64,000 nt of DNA from Pictodentalium vernedei (GCA_031216915.1 CM062292.1:3840457-3904456), one strand, 5' to 3'; shown: positions 22,975-34,844, numbered from the stretch's first letter. A program made the numbers and translations. The notes: generated by a model from the sequence alone, not told the origin.

Positions 22975-24366
22975 CAATTATTCAACTATGAAGCGTGGGA
23001 TAGTCAAACTATTAAGTGTGCGATAGTCAAACAATTAAGCGTGGGGTAGTCAAACTATTAAGCGTGGGATTGTCAAACTATTAAGCGTGCGATAGTCAAA
23101 CAATTAAGCGCGGGGTAGTCAAACTATTAAGCGTGGGATAGTCAAACTATTAATGTGGGATAGTCAAACTATTAATGTGGGAGAGTCAAACTATTAAGCG
23201 TGCGATAGTCAAACTATTAAGCGTGGGATAGTCAAACAATTAAGCGCGGGGTAGTCAAACTATTAAGCGTGGGATAGTCAAACTATTAAGCGCGGGATAG
23301 TCAAACTATTAAGCGCGGGATAGTCAAACTATTAAGCGCGGGATAGTCAAACTATTAAGCGTGGGGTAGTCAAACTATTAAGCGTGGGATTGTCAAACTA
23401 TTAAGCGTGCGATAGTCAAACAATTAAGCGCGGGGTAGTCAAACTATTAAGTGTGCGATAGTCAAACAATTAAGCGTGGGGTAGTCAAACTATTAAGCGT
23501 GGGATTGTCAAACTATTAAGCGTGCGATAGTCAAACAATTAAGCGCGGGGTAGTCAAACTATTAAGCGTGGGATAGTCAAACTATTAATGTGGGATAGTC
23601 AAACTATTAAGCGCGGGATAGTCAAACTATTAAGCGCGGGATAGTCAAACTATTAAGCGTGGGATAGTCAAACTATTAAGTGTGCGATAGTCAAACAATT
23701 AAGCGTGGGGTAGTCAAACTATTAAGCGTGGGATTGTCAAACTATTAAGCGTGCGATAGTCAAACAATTAAGCGCGGGGTAGTCAAACTATTAAGCGTGG
23801 GATAGTCAAACTATTAATGTGGGATAGTCAAACTATTAAGCGCGGGATAGTCAAACTATTAAGCGTGGGATAGTCAAACTATTAAGCGTGGGATAGTCAC
23901 ACTATTAAGCGCGGGATAGTCAAACTATTAAGCGTGGGATAGTCACACTATTAAGCGCGGGATAGTCAAACTATTAAGCGCGGGATAGTCAAACTATTAA
24001 GCGTGGGGTAGTCAAACTATTAAGAGTGGGATAGTCAAACTATTAAGAGCGGGATAGTCAAACTATTAAGCGTGGGATAGTCAAACTATTAAGCGCGGGA
24101 TAGTCAAACTATTAAGCGTGGGGTAGTCAAACTATTAAGCGCGGGATAGTCAAACTATTAAGCGTGGGATAGTCAAACTATTAAGCGCGGGATAGTCAAA
24201 CTATTAAGCGCGGGATAGTCAAACTATTAAGCGTGGGGTAGTCAAACTATTAAGAGTGGGATAGTCAAACTATTAAGCGCGGGATAGTCAAACTATTAAG
24301 CGCGGGATAGTCAAACTATTAAGCGCGGGATAGTCAAACTATTAAGAGTGGGATAGTCAAACTATA
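22975..24366. repeat. 23-bp minisatellite in the receptor intron
   Basis: About 60 copies of GGGATAGTCAAACTATTAAG plus CGT, with a few 21-bp units (AATGTGGG...). Variants (GCGCGGG, GTGTGCG, AAACAATT) recur in blocks; one block repeats at an offset of about 229 bp, ten units. It is non-coding and should be length-variable. Confidence 0.93.
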
Positions 24367-24773
24367 TACCAATGAATAACAATGGATGACGTTAGTAAAA
24401 GTTTTCAAATGATAAATATACAGTGTACCTCACTTAATTGGATATCCACCAATTGAATAACTCTGCTACTTTAAAATAATTTGTCAACACATAACCATTT
24501 ATTATACCGTCAAATGGAACTGGCCCTTTTGATTTTTATTTGTTTAACGTCGTTTCCAACATTTTATCTAACAATAACACAGATTTTGTCCTAAAAACCA
24601 CGAGAAACGGTGCGTATGACATAATGTGTTCCCAGTCCGTATGAAATAGACGACTCATTCTGATTCCCTATCATATAGACGACTCGTTTCCGGTAGCGCT
24701 ACGGGCTATCATAACAGGCGCATGGATACATTATGTGCGTTTTAGTGATGGACCGAACATTATGTCATATCAT

Positions 24774-24882
24774 ATGATTTGCATCAGATTCTCGGTGGTG
24801 TCCAAAAAACGGGATCTCAACTCGCCGGCAAAGCCGACTCGTTGAGATCCCATTCTGGACACCTCGAGTCTGATACAAATCA
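24774..24882. repeat. Palindrome, arms of about 50 bp
   Basis: Arms run ATTTGCATCAGATTCTCGG, TGGTGTCCAAAAAACGGGAT, CTCAACTCG and pair with the second half with some mismatches. The loop is about 10 bp. Probably the core of another foldback MITE; I cannot fix its termini. Confidence 0.75.
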
Positions 24883-25177
24883 CAGGACATGCACATTATC
24901 ATGATAATCTGTATTTATCGGAGAGATTTACGGTAATGCATTTGTGTGCACGTACGAATGTCTGTGTAGTTGAGCAGGAGTGGGGAGCGGAGGGGAGTAC
25001 CACAAAAGGCCGGATGCAGTTTGTTAACACCTTCCTGTTATTGTTTTTTTGCTTTTAAACTAAAATTCACATTTAAAGACGAAAGTAAACATTTTATGTT
25101 GATTAAAAGATATTATAGGTCAACCCAGAACACTAATAAGCAGTTGGCAAGTATTTTATCACCTCTTTTTGTTCATA

Positions 25178-25440
25178 CAGAACAGCCACCGTGGACTGGT
25201 CACTTTTCACAGGTGGCCAATATTTCCGAGGATGCAATAATATTAGTTTCCAAACACTGAATATTCATCAACAATATAATTAAAACACTAATTAATCATC
25301 AAAGATTTAATTAATGAAGCACAGATTACAACCCGGTGCTTCATTAATAAACAATGTTGCTGATGATGATTGTTATTAACTGGTAAACGCATGCGCAGAC
25401 ATCACTGCCCAAGCGTGGATTTCAACCATTCCACTGCGAA
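25178..25440 (-). mobile_element. MITE family E
   Basis: TA then CAGAACAGCCACCGTGGACTGG opens it. The core hairpin pairs TTAATTAATGAAGCAC with GTGCTTCATTAATAA, and the far half has AACTGGTAAACGCATGCGC and ATCACTGCCCAAGCGTGG. The right terminus CCACTGCGAATG is diverged. Confidence 0.75.
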
Positions 25441-25656
25441 TGTTATGTGGCTCATATTTAGTGAGGATAAATAACCAGAACTGCTTGGGCTGAAAAAAAA
25501 CTGGGATGAATCAAGCTGGACGATATTTACACTCAAATTCATATAATTTAAAAAAAAACCTGTCTAGCTTTGCACAAATGAAAATACCTATAACAGGATA
25601 TTTTGAGAAAACGGTTCGGCATGAAACTGCAAATATGACCAACTCCATCTGATATA

Positions 25657-25912
25657 CAGTACGTGGAGAGTGTATTATCACTAAATCACCCACATAGTGG
25701 AGATTCCATCAAAACAATAACTGCAAATTTGTTGCAAAGCATAACCAGCACAAGCAACGTTTCAGCCAATGGACCTCCGGGTTAAACCCGGAGGTCCATT
25801 GGTTGAAACATTGCTTGTGTTTTTTGTCGATATGTACACAATTTGAAAGTAATAGCTTGGGTGACAACTCCACTCCGCGGGTGTTTAGTTACAATCCACT
25901 CTCCACCTACTG
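25657..25912 (-). mobile_element. MITE family B
   Basis: TA-flanked, with CAGTACGTGGAGAGTG termini and the central palindrome shared with family A. It lies in the receptor intron. Confidence 0.9.
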
Positions 25913-25963
25913 TAGCTAATTTGATTTTCGCATGAGCAGGACATCCACTCTTACTGTCAGCGT

Positions 25964-26353
25964 GCGTGATGCGTAATTCAAAAACCAAAAGATCCATTTA
26001 CCATTAGTTCAGGAAAGTTAGGTTCTACCACAGTGGTATACTACATGTCACCAGATTGTTACAAATTGTATTGGATATGTGTTAAGGTGTTTTTTTTTAT
26101 AAATAATAATTTATTTCATTTAAATGAACTAGGTTTCGGCGAACAGGCAAGGCCTGTTGCGTGATGCGTAATTCAAAAACCAAAAGATCCATTTACCATT
26201 AGTTCAGGAAAGTTAGGTTCTACCACAGTGGTATACTACATGTCACCAGATTGTTACAAATTGTATTGGATATGTGTTAAGGTGTTTTTTTTTATAAATA
26301 ATAATTTATTTCATTTAAATGAACTAGGTTTCGGCGAACAGGCAAGGCCTGTA
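25964..26353. repeat. 195-bp tandem duplication, nearly identical copies
   Basis: Two head-to-tail copies begin GCGTGATGCGTAATTCAAAA and end GGCGAACAGGCAAGGCCTGT. I saw no differences by eye, even in the poly-T run, so this is either very recent or an assembly artefact. Confidence 0.9.
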
Positions 26354-27267
26354 GCAACGCCTCTGTCTTACAAGTAGCAAACAGCAGCTGGGTGAAATTG
26401 TACATGAACAAATGGAAATTATACAACTTGTGACATAAACGCGTTTATAAATTTGACAGTAGAATAAACGAAGTATAAGATTCAAGTTTGAGATTGCGTT
26501 GTTTTGAGGAAGGAATAGTCTACTAGTATTCTTCATACAGTAATCTAGATATCTGATTTGTCAAATAATAATTGAACAACACATATAATTAAACTCCTTG
26601 GAGCCACCCATCCTTGGCAGCGAGTGGTAATACATCGCAAGGGGCATCAAATTATTGAAATATCGCACGCAAGCACGAAAGGCACCCGGACGCAGAAAAA
26701 AGCAAAACCTGCCCCAATGGCAGATGTTGCTTCCATCGTTCGGTAACCTTCGGAGCTTGCGCTGTGGGTTTGTTTTTTGTTTTTGTTTCGATCTTTCAGA
26801 TTGTCGTTACTTCAATGTTTTATGATTCTTGGATTCTTGGTGCCCTCGACGATGTCTTGCGCCCCAAATATAACTCCCTCCCTGGGGATAATAGACAACC
26901 TCGACACACCAACAAAACGCCAGCATGTCAATACAATATGTTAGTCAAGTACATTCCCCACGGTGATACTAATCGAGACCCCATCTTAACATACAATGTG
27001 GGAGTTTTAAGCAAGTTTTTCACTGAAATCTTTTGGTGTTCGTGATGTACTCCTGAACTGTTAAGAATATTGCCTTGCTCACTGGAGCGGATAATAAAGG
27101 ATTACCCCACAACAAGTTATTTAGAGTGAAGTGTTTATTTCTTAAATTGGGTGCCGTTATAAGTGGGGGTATCAAATTTTCCACTACCTTTCCCACTCGT
27201 TGCCCAAATGTCCGCTTCTGAATTGTTTGGGAATGTTTTCTCAACTTTACTTCTTTCTTCTTTTCAG

Positions 27268-27516
27268 AAAATAACTAGAGAAAATGGAAGCGAAGATAGC
27301 GGTGGGCCATTTGCTTTGGTTATGATCGGTTTATCAACATTCAGTGCATCATATAACGTCATCTTGTATGCTGTTTACAATCAAAGCTTCAGACGTGCCT
27401 TCAAGTCTATTCTATGCTGTGATTTTACATCAAAGGTTGAAGCTTTGGAAACGACAATTCCGCGTGGCCCAACTGCCACTGAATACATATCGGCTGTCCC
27501 TAGAATTGGCAACTGA
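27268..27516 (+). CDS. Class A GPCR, last exon (helix 7 and C-tail)
   Basis: This is the terminal exon of the same receptor, joining in phase 0 after helix 6. It encodes a short extracellular loop (ITRENGSEDSGG), helix 7 (FALVMIGLSTFSASYNVILYAVYN) and a cytoplasmic tail ending in TGA. The helix-7 NPxxY motif of most class A receptors reads NVILY, so the proline is missing. The basic segment FRRAFKSILCC looks like helix 8 with two cysteines that could be palmitoylated. A candidate AATAAA polyadenylation signal occurs about 130 bp after the stop. The tail is short, about 45 residues after helix 7. Confidence 0.88.
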   Translation, partial: KITRENGSEDSGGPFALVMIGLSTFSASYNVILYAVYNQSFRRAFKSILCCDFTSKVEALETTIPRGPTATEYISAVPRIGN

Positions 27517-27727
27517 TCCGAAAACTTCAAACAATTCGATGAGAAATTAAATATAGCGAGGTGTTTGTTTATAAACGGTGTTTTTTCAGATCATATCAGC
27601 GACCAAGTTGCCAACACAAATATCCACTCGTGTGATTTCGTCTGGTAAATAAAAACAACATCGGCTATTAGATCAGTCTACGCATGACAAGACAACGATT
27701 TAAATACTATATTTTTTTATCTATTTC

Positions 27728-27957
27728 CACCGCCGCAATAATGTTATACTCCAAACACTAGTCATAGGAATAGACATCACAAATTTAATTAATGAAGCAC
27801 CGGGTACAACCTGGGTGCAACCTGGGTACAACCTGGGTACAACCCGGTGCTTCAATAAATACATTTTTGCTGATGATGATTTTAATTACACGGTAAACGC
27901 ATGCGTGGACATCACTGCCCAAGTGTGTTTTATGGCCAATCCACGGTGACTGTACTG
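27728..27957 (-). mobile_element. MITE family E with expanded hairpin loop
   Basis: It has TTAATTAATGAAGCACCGGG, then about four copies of ACAACCTGGGT in place of a simple loop, then CGGTGCTTCAATAAAT. The far half keeps GGTAAACGCATGCGTGGACA and ends CCACGGTGACTGTACTG before TA. The left boundary is approximate. Confidence 0.75.
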
Positions 27958-28230
27958 TAAATTATTTTTCAAACTCTTCAAGAGGTCATTATCATTTTCT
28001 TAGTATCTATGTTTTTCTTCTTATCTCACAACAAGAACATACTTCGCCCAATTCAAGTAAAAACATCTAGAATGTACCTGTCCCAAGAAAAGTAAAAACG
28101 TGTAGACAAAATACAAAGCTGTATTAATGGTAGCATATGCGATCATTCTGGCGAGAAAAAGAACATGTTTACCTTCACCTGTGGAAAGCCCATTACACAA
28201 ATCAAGGCTACCGTTTGTATAAATAAAGAA

Positions 28231-28382
28231 TATTACCATTATGTGGATGTAAAAAATATGTATCCGAGTATCGCTCCGGGTTCTAAGGGTAGATCACGAC
28301 TCGTCTTCGACTCGTCGTGATCTACCCATAGAATCCGGAGCGAGTCTCGGATACATATTTTGTACATCCACATAATGTTAAT
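28231..28382. mobile_element. Palindromic MITE-like element
   Basis: Two arms of about 70 bp (ATTATGTGGATGTAAAAAAT, ATGTATCCGAGTATCGCTCC, GGGTTCTAAGGGTAGATCAC) pair with high identity around a loop of about 10 bp. No target duplication is clear. Confidence 0.75.
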
Positions 28383-28505
28383 AATCATTTTATCTTACAA
28401 CATATTGGGGATAAGTCAAGAATGTAGACGAATATATAACGAACTATTTATTCGTACGGATAAACAGAAAAAAATGCAACTCATGCGAAAGTAACGTGCT
28501 TGTAT

Positions 28506-28541
28506 ACGACCCCCTGATACAAACATCTGTATCAGGGGTCG
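28506..28541. repeat. Short hairpin
   Basis: CGACCCCCTGATAC pairs with GTATCAGGGGTCG across an 8-base loop. Isolated, function unknown. Confidence 0.6.
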
Positions 28542-29040
28542 GATACACGACAGTTGCGGGGTTAATACAGACAAAATACATGTTGATTGTAAGATAAATG
28601 TAATTAAATGACGAATAAATATCCAACTCAACAAAATAAATTTGACTAGACCATCTTTTGTGATGATGGTATTTTTATATATACCTACCATGTGTTAAAC
28701 CTGTAAACCAAAACAAAGAAACACACAGCTGGTGCACTGCTATTAACTTCAGCAGTTATATTACAAATATAATAATGAATAAGGACTATGTCATACATAG
28801 CGCAATGAAGCAATATCATGACGTCATGTGATTTCCATTCAAACAAAAATCAACTCATAGATGCTGCACGTTTGTCAAAATATATGCAAACAAGTCAAGA
28901 ATGTTTGGAATATTGTAAGATAAATTGGGTATCACCACCAAATGAGTTTCAAAGATGATTCGTCGATGTATGCCCAGAGACAAGGTTTCGACTTCGATAC
29001 ACCATCTCGGAAAACCACATAATGGTAATAACGTATATAT

Positions 29041-29100
29041 ACGGTCATGATTAGCCATTGTGCATAAGTATGTGGCCTTAAACACCAATAAATAATAATA
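29041..29100 (+). mobile_element. 5'-truncated SINE tail with target duplication
   Basis: Only the SINE 3' end is present: CATGATTAGCCATTGTGCAT, AAGTATGTGGCCTTAAACAC, CAATAAATAATAA. ATAACGTAT occurs on both sides, consistent with a target-site duplication from LINE-mediated insertion. Confidence 0.75.
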
Positions 29101-29612
29101 ATAAATAATAACGTATGTATATTTCATCCGATGACCTTGGCCCTAGATCTGTGTGCAGTTAGGCGGTTTGAGCCGTGCCAATGTTTACATTGTCAACAGA
29201 AATGTATTCAAATTCAAAAATGCACTCCACCCATCCCTCACATCACGAAGTCCGCCAACATATGAAAGGTATTATCTATGCATCTTATAACGATTGTCGA
29301 ATGCAAAATCGGTCGACGGGAACGATGATCATTGAGCTTTCGCGGAGGGCAGGGTATTTTAGATGATATTAAATGTGACATCTCTGACACAAAAAGTTTT
29401 TTTTTTTTCGAGTCAACGTTTCCTTTTCCAGTAAATGGAGTGGCGATTCCTGCCTTTTAAATCCTACTCACCGAATCGCAGTTACGCGCTTAAAGTCTCA
29501 CGCAAAGGCCATAACCTCTTCAAAGTGTGTGCGATCTATGCCACGCCCCAGAGGAAAATGAGTCCAGACACAGTTACTTGGCACTCGGACGATCAATTAC
29601 AGTATGCACATA

Positions 29613-29926
29613 CAGTTAAAACTGGAAGTCCTGTCAAGAAATGCGCACAAATAGCACGACGATCTGCGCGTTAATCTACGCGTTATGACCATAGTAAGGC
29701 TATCAAATCCTGTACATATGGCCTGTGCACAAGCAATGTTTCAGCCAATGGACCTCCGGGTAACCCGGAAGTCTATTGGCGGCAACATTGACTGCGTTTG
29801 CTATGAGTAACCAGGAGAACCAGCCGTCCTTTGGATGCCATTCCATATGGCAATTGCGCGCAATTCCTACTCGCAATTAAGCCCAGATAAGCGCACAATT
29901 CGTGGCCGGACTTCTAGTTTTAACTG
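29613..29926 (+). mobile_element. MITE family A
   Basis: TA-flanked, with CAGTTAAAACTGGAAGTCCT termini. The right arm of the central palindrome carries several substitutions, so this copy is older than most. Confidence 0.88.
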
Positions 29927-30210
29927 TAGTGTATTGTCACCAACATTACAACAGAGGGTTGTGTTGAGGATCGAGTAAATGTCACTAACCTCGATAAAAC
30001 TGGAATTATATACCTTTCATTAGTCACATATAGAAAGTGTCTAATCTGCCATGTTTTTTTAATTTATTTATTACTTTTTTTTTTGGTGGGGGGGGGGGGG
30101 GGGGGGGCAATTGCTGCCCTAAGTATACACGTCACAACAATAAAACAATCTCAATCACTTTCAAATTCCCGATATCTTGCGATCACCTATCGCGTTTTAA
30201 ACAATATATA

Positions 30211-31722
30211 CTCGCCCAAAAAAGAAAGTGTGCATTGCAGAAATTGATCAAACTCCAAAAAAGTAATTTCGTAGATGTGAAGAGTGTTAACCTGTTCATG
30301 AATAAGTTATATTGAACACAAAAACAGCTTTCCCCGTTAAAATTGCATTAACGTTAAATGACATGCTGCACGTTTGTGAAAAGGCATGTTTTGCTCGTGG
30401 AGAGTCTGAAAATTCATGCAGCAGTGTGAATCCTTGGGTATTTAAACACTAAAGTAAGGCCTTCCTATCGTTCACATTCAATCTTGCGCTGCTGTTAAAA
30501 CGACTCCACATTAGCATGCCAAGATTGACAATGAATCAACGTCTCCTTGCCCTGGGTATGATTAGAGCTGGCAGAACACCCAGAGAGGTTGCCCAGCATT
30601 TGAGCTGCCACCGTAACACTGTAGACAGGCTAGTCCATCGACATGCACAACATGATGACGTCCGAGACCGACCCCGCTCCGGGAGACCCCGAGTTACCAC
30701 CCCTGCACAAGATCGGTATATCCGTGTCGTCCATCTCCGGAAACGGCAACAAACGGCAACGACGGCAGCCAGGAGTATCCCTAACCTGAGACGGATACAT
30801 CCTCAAACAGTAATCAACCGGCTGAGAGAATACGGCTTACTTCCTCGAAGACCTACAATTCGTCCGATTTTGACGTTACGTCATCGTCGTGCTCGACTGC
30901 AGTGGTGTAGGCAACATCTCAGGCATCCCTTACACTGGTGGCGACGTGTCTTATTCACAGATGAATGTCGTTTCCATCTTTCATCATCAGATGGCCGCCA
31001 GAGAGTGTACAGACGTCGAAACGAACGCTACGCAGATCCACGTGTCGCGGAGCGAAACCGTTATGGGGGAGGGTCTCTCATGGTGTGGGGTGGCATCACC
31101 GCCCGTAACAGAACTGAGTTGGTTAAAATTGACGGCATCTCAATGCAGCCAGATATCGTGATGAAGGGCTTACACCTGTTGTTGTCCCATTTCTGCAACG
31201 TCACGGCCCGCCGTCATTCTACAGCAGGACAACGCCCGACCCCACGCAGCTCGTGTTGTTCAACAGTATCTGCAGCAACAACAAGTGGATGGTCTTCCCT
31301 GGCCCGCAAATTCGCCCGATATCTCACCCATTGAGCACGTATGGGACGAAATGAAACGTCAGCTACGCCAGCTTCCCCATGCACTGTCAACGCTTGTGGA
31401 ACTCCAAAGACAGCTTATCAGAATATGGAACAACACCCCACAACACTTCCATGCTAACTTGTTTGCTTCCATGAGGCGTAGATGCACAGCAGTAGTCGAT
31501 GCAGACGGAGGTCATACCAGATATTGAGTGTGTGACTTTTGTGTTTGACCCTTAGTGTCTTTGACTCTCCATGGCACCAAGAGTATTCGTCGTAGCGTAA
31601 TGAAATTTCTCGTGTTGATCACAAATTGATTCATCTGTGATTGAATAAAATTTCCATGAATGAAAATGATATATATCTTTTTTTAGTGTTATTTTTTTAG
31701 CATGCACACTTTTTTGGGAGAG
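30211..31722 (+). mobile_element. Tc1/mariner transposon, both ends present
   Basis: The left terminus CTCGCCCAAAAAAGAAAGTG and right terminus CTCTCCCAAAAAAGTGTGCA (read inward) are inverted copies, each preceded by TA. Both continue into GTGTGCAT. The element holds one frameshifted transposase gene. A long G run lies just outside the left end, at about 30085. Confidence 0.9.
30516..31527 (+). pseudogene. Tc1-like DD34E transposase, frameshifted
   Basis: The product would bind the element's inverted repeats and catalyse cut-and-paste transposition. The N-terminus has a helix-turn-helix (REVAQHLSCHRNTVDRLVH) and the RPRSGRPRVTT linker. The first catalytic Asp lies in VLFTDECRF, the second in LQQDNARPH and the Glu in SPDISPIEHVW; 34 residues separate the last two, giving a DD34E signature. 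Two frame changes break it: near 31135, where reading moves to a frame with LNAARYRDEG, and near 31215, before LQQDNARPH. It therefore cannot be translated as one protein. About 340 codons, the usual family length. Confidence 0.92.
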
Positions 31723-31755
31723 TATACTTTGATGTCTGCAACAATGAATATAATA

Positions 31756-31958
31756 CAGTGGGTGTGGACTGTTCATACTCCATGTGTGGGCAGTGGTGTT
31801 CACGCATCATGCGTTTGCCGTGTAATAAAAATCACATCGCAAAATTTTAGTGAATCAAGCACCGGGTTGTATTAAATTTGTGATAATTATTCCTGTAATA
31901 ATATTAATCCCGTTGAAATACTTCCCGCCCGTGGAAAGTTTCCAGTCCACGGCTGCAG
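31756..31958 (+). mobile_element. MITE family E, short copy
   Basis: TA then CAGTGGGTGTGGACTG; inside are CATGCGTTTGCCGTGTAATA, AAGCACCGGGTTGT and CTTCCCGCCCGTGGAAAG; the right end is CCACGGCTGCAG then TA. It lies 30 bp beyond the Tc1 element. Confidence 0.75.
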
Positions 31959-31959
31959 T

Positions 31960-32574
31960 ACTCTACATTGGTTATATGCTCATTTTATTTTGCGACAACG
32001 GAAAATGAAATTTACAAAAAGGTTATTACTGACAAGAGTGTCGATATTGGGAGGTTGATATCGTGTTGCCAGTTTTCGTGTTAGGATTTCGTTTGATGTT
32101 TAGTGTCACATGACATGAGTATCTTGGTGTAACAGCTTGTTAGTCATCAAGCCTCAGCGATGGGAAATGTCACTTCATTGGTCGACATAAAAGCATCTTG
32201 GGTGGAATAGATAGGGATGGACATGTTTCACTAACTCCCCAGCAACCCAGCTGTAAATAATCAGTATAAAAGTTGCAATCGTGCATCATTTGTCGACCCT
32301 GACAACGTTTTCATTGAAGCTCGTCCTCATTTGACTTGTACATAGCGTTTGAGTGTTTGTGCGTTAGCAATTCCCTCTACGGGTTCCATGATTGATACTT
32401 TCCCCCTTACGGGTTGCACCCTTACACACATCTCAAGTTTAGTTGATATCTAAAGAACAAACAAATTACATTTTATACTTCATGAATCCCGGGGTAGGGG
32501 AAGAGTAACGGATGCTCGACGAATTATAAAGTTGTTCATTCTCAGGTTTCCGAGGAGTAAGCAAGTAATGCTGT
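31960..32574. other. No recognisable feature
   Basis: Two short near-repeats, CCCTCTACGGGTTCCATG and CCCCTTACGGGTTGCACC, occur near 32371-32418. Nothing else stands out. Confidence 0.4.
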
Positions 32575-32795
32575 AATGCAGTCGCCGAGGACGGTTGTAA
32601 TCCATGCGTGGAGAGAGATATCCATACAAGCGTTTATACGATGTTGAGTTTACCTGGTAATAAAAAAAAACGGTGCTTCATTAATTAATTTTTTGATGAT
32701 TATTTCAATAATTAATGTTTGGAATCAATGTTTTTGTGTTCGTTGATATATTGCCTGGATATATTGGAAGTGACCTGTCCACGGCGGCTGCACTG
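32575..32795 (+). mobile_element. MITE family E
   Basis: The terminal segments TGCAGTCGCCGAGGACGG and CCACGGCGGCTGCACTG are inverted, with TA outside both. The middle has GGTAATAAAAAAAAACGGTG and CTTCATTAATTAA. Confidence 0.75.
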
Positions 32796-33696
32796 TAATT
32801 ATAACTGCCCTTGATCAAGTGTTAAAATCGCCTTATTTGTTTATTTCGCGGTTCAGTATCGAATGTGGCAATTTGTGATTCTCGAAAGGCTTCAGCTAAT
32901 ACGGAATGCTTATGACTCAACAGTAGATGGACCTTAATATAAGCTCCATCTCTTCTGAAATCTGATTCCTTGGTGGTTTTAAAAGTTTAACTTGCATCAT
33001 AACATCCCATATACAGCCAGTCAGGTTACGAAGTAGAAATACCACTTACTTCACGAAGTTCCATGGAAGACCTTATAGACTTTTTTCAAACAACAAAACT
33101 TTTATTCACAAACGGGTGCGGGGATTTCTTTTCCAATGGGTGGAGATCGGGGATGGGAGAACTCTATCGGATATAAGAAGATAATATTTATTATATCTGA
33201 TGCTCGATCAGACGGACAACTGTTAAAAATGACGCACACAGATTCAAGTTGTAGATATTCCACTTTCTGACAATCATATATCGTATATATTGTCAGTCTC
33301 CACTCCAGTATTATTGTGTACAACAGCAATCCGTCCGTTTGTACAAATCAATCAAACAAACGGTAGATTTCAGAACGGAATCAAAGTATTTTTGGAAGCG
33401 GAACCTCCTTGAACCCTTCTATCATCAAGTCTCTTTTTTTCAGATGATCTGAAGATAGAAGTAGACACAATGTGGTAACTTAAGAACAACTGAAGGATTC
33501 GAAATTTTCGAATTGCGACTCAGTCGACTCGAATCGTCGAGACGATTTCGAAGATTGAGAACATCTCAACGATTCGAACATTACAGTATCATTGCGGCAC
33601 AAATTGAATCGAATCGAACCGAATACCATCGTGGCGATTTTTAATCGAATTTCAAAGCTTCGGAAAGCCTGTCATGCAGCCAATGTTATACTCCTC
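32796..33696. other. No recognisable gene
   Basis: It includes a cluster of GATTCGA/TCGAATC steps (about 33490-33640) reminiscent of the interior of the hAT-like element near 41 kb, but no paired termini. Confidence 0.35.
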
Positions 33697-33978
33697 ATAA
33701 TGTGCTATGGTTCACCCCTACCCATTGATACAAAGGGTCACTTTCCAAGGTTTGACAATATTTCCATGTGTGGGTAATATTTTCACGGAGGCAATATTAG
33801 ATTCCAAACACTAATTATAGGAATAATCATCACAAATTTAATTAATGAAGCACCGGGTTTATAACCCGGTGCTTCATTAATTAACATTTTGCTGAGGATG
33901 GTTTTTATTACCTGGTAAACGCATGCGTGGGCATAACTCCCTCGCATAGATTACGACCAGTCCGCATCGACTGCACTG
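33697..33978 (-). mobile_element. MITE family E with intact core hairpin
   Basis: The core TTAATTAATGAAGCACCGGG / CCCGGTGCTTCATTAATTAA is a perfect palindrome around TTTATAA. The far half ends CCGCATCGACTGCACTG before TA. The left boundary is approximate. Confidence 0.78.
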
Positions 33979-34844
33979 TATTTATAAATATATGATTCTG
34001 ATAACAAGTAAACGCTCCCATGAGCTCTAAAATTTTTGCTGCATGTGTGAAATCACCCATGATCAATCTTGCAGTGTAAAGTGTTCTACTCCCTCTTTTG
34101 AGAATGTCAAACCACATTCGGCTCATTTTCAGATTGCTTTTAAATTCCTCCCAAGTTTATCATTAGGAATTCAATTGTTACTACATTCTAAACCCAGTAT
34201 CTCTCATAGCAGCACGGTGAACAGACCACAAGGAGGTGGCGAAGATGAAAAGAAAATTCGCGATTCTTTATCTACCTTTATGAGCGGCTAGGTAGAAATG
34301 TAAATTAGCGATTTACCTTGAAAAGCGCAGAGGTGGAAAAGGCTGGGGAGAATAGACCTGTTCCATAGCCTTCCATTGCCTTCCATTGCCACTCACCGTT
34401 TAGGCTGGTGAGACAAACACACAGAGATCCATGGACGTTCCACCTGCAGTTCTCGAAAATAGCAGCTCTTCACTAACGAAACCATGGGCATACTCACCCT
34501 ATGAAAAGTAGATCACGGTCTCCTCGTGCATTGTGACACAGCGCCCAAGCCTATAAAACAGGAGAGAGAGAGAGACCACACACTCGAGTATACCAAATCA
34601 TCCAATCAGGGACTTCCAATTTTGATCATGGTTCAAGAGGTCACCGAAACATGTTATTGCCATGAAGCGACAATACGCTTCCAAGTACCATGAGATAATA
34701 TTCCTCTCCGTATTGTTTGAAACAACGGGGGAATACGTTATAGGAAATGAGGAATTTACAGATTTTGATGAGATGACATACATTATGGAATTTCATGATT
34801 GGATGTCAGTTAAAAACACATTATTTGTATTTGAAAATGGTAAA
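33979..34844. other. No recognisable gene
   Basis: Small open frames on both strands without motifs. A CTATAAAACAGG followed by GA repeats near 34552 resembles a TATA region, but no transcript can be assigned. Confidence 0.35.

Larger units (their letters stand above)
22081..27267 (+). other. GPCR intron, 5.2 kb
   Basis: It begins GTAAGT and ends CTTCTTTTCAG, both good splice consensus, and joins phase-0 codons on either side. It is filled by a TTAA MITE, family-E and family-B MITEs, a 23-bp minisatellite, a palindrome and a 195-bp tandem duplication. No additional exon was recognised inside it; between about 26360 and 27267 there is nothing but AT-rich sequence. Confidence 0.8.

Noticed and set aside
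22981..24366. CRISPR-like array of short repeats
   Set aside because: Units are contiguous 23-mers with no unique spacers, and the DNA is eukaryotic. The 46-bp and 13-bp arrays fail for the same reason.
26764..27244. Extra receptor exon upstream of the last one
   Set aside because: The frames there lack transmembrane character or splice signals consistent with helix 6-7 continuity, and the two recognised exons already join in phase.
30889..31161. Second 90-codon frame in the Tc1 element
   Set aside because: Out-of-frame shadow of the transposase, with no conserved motif of its own.
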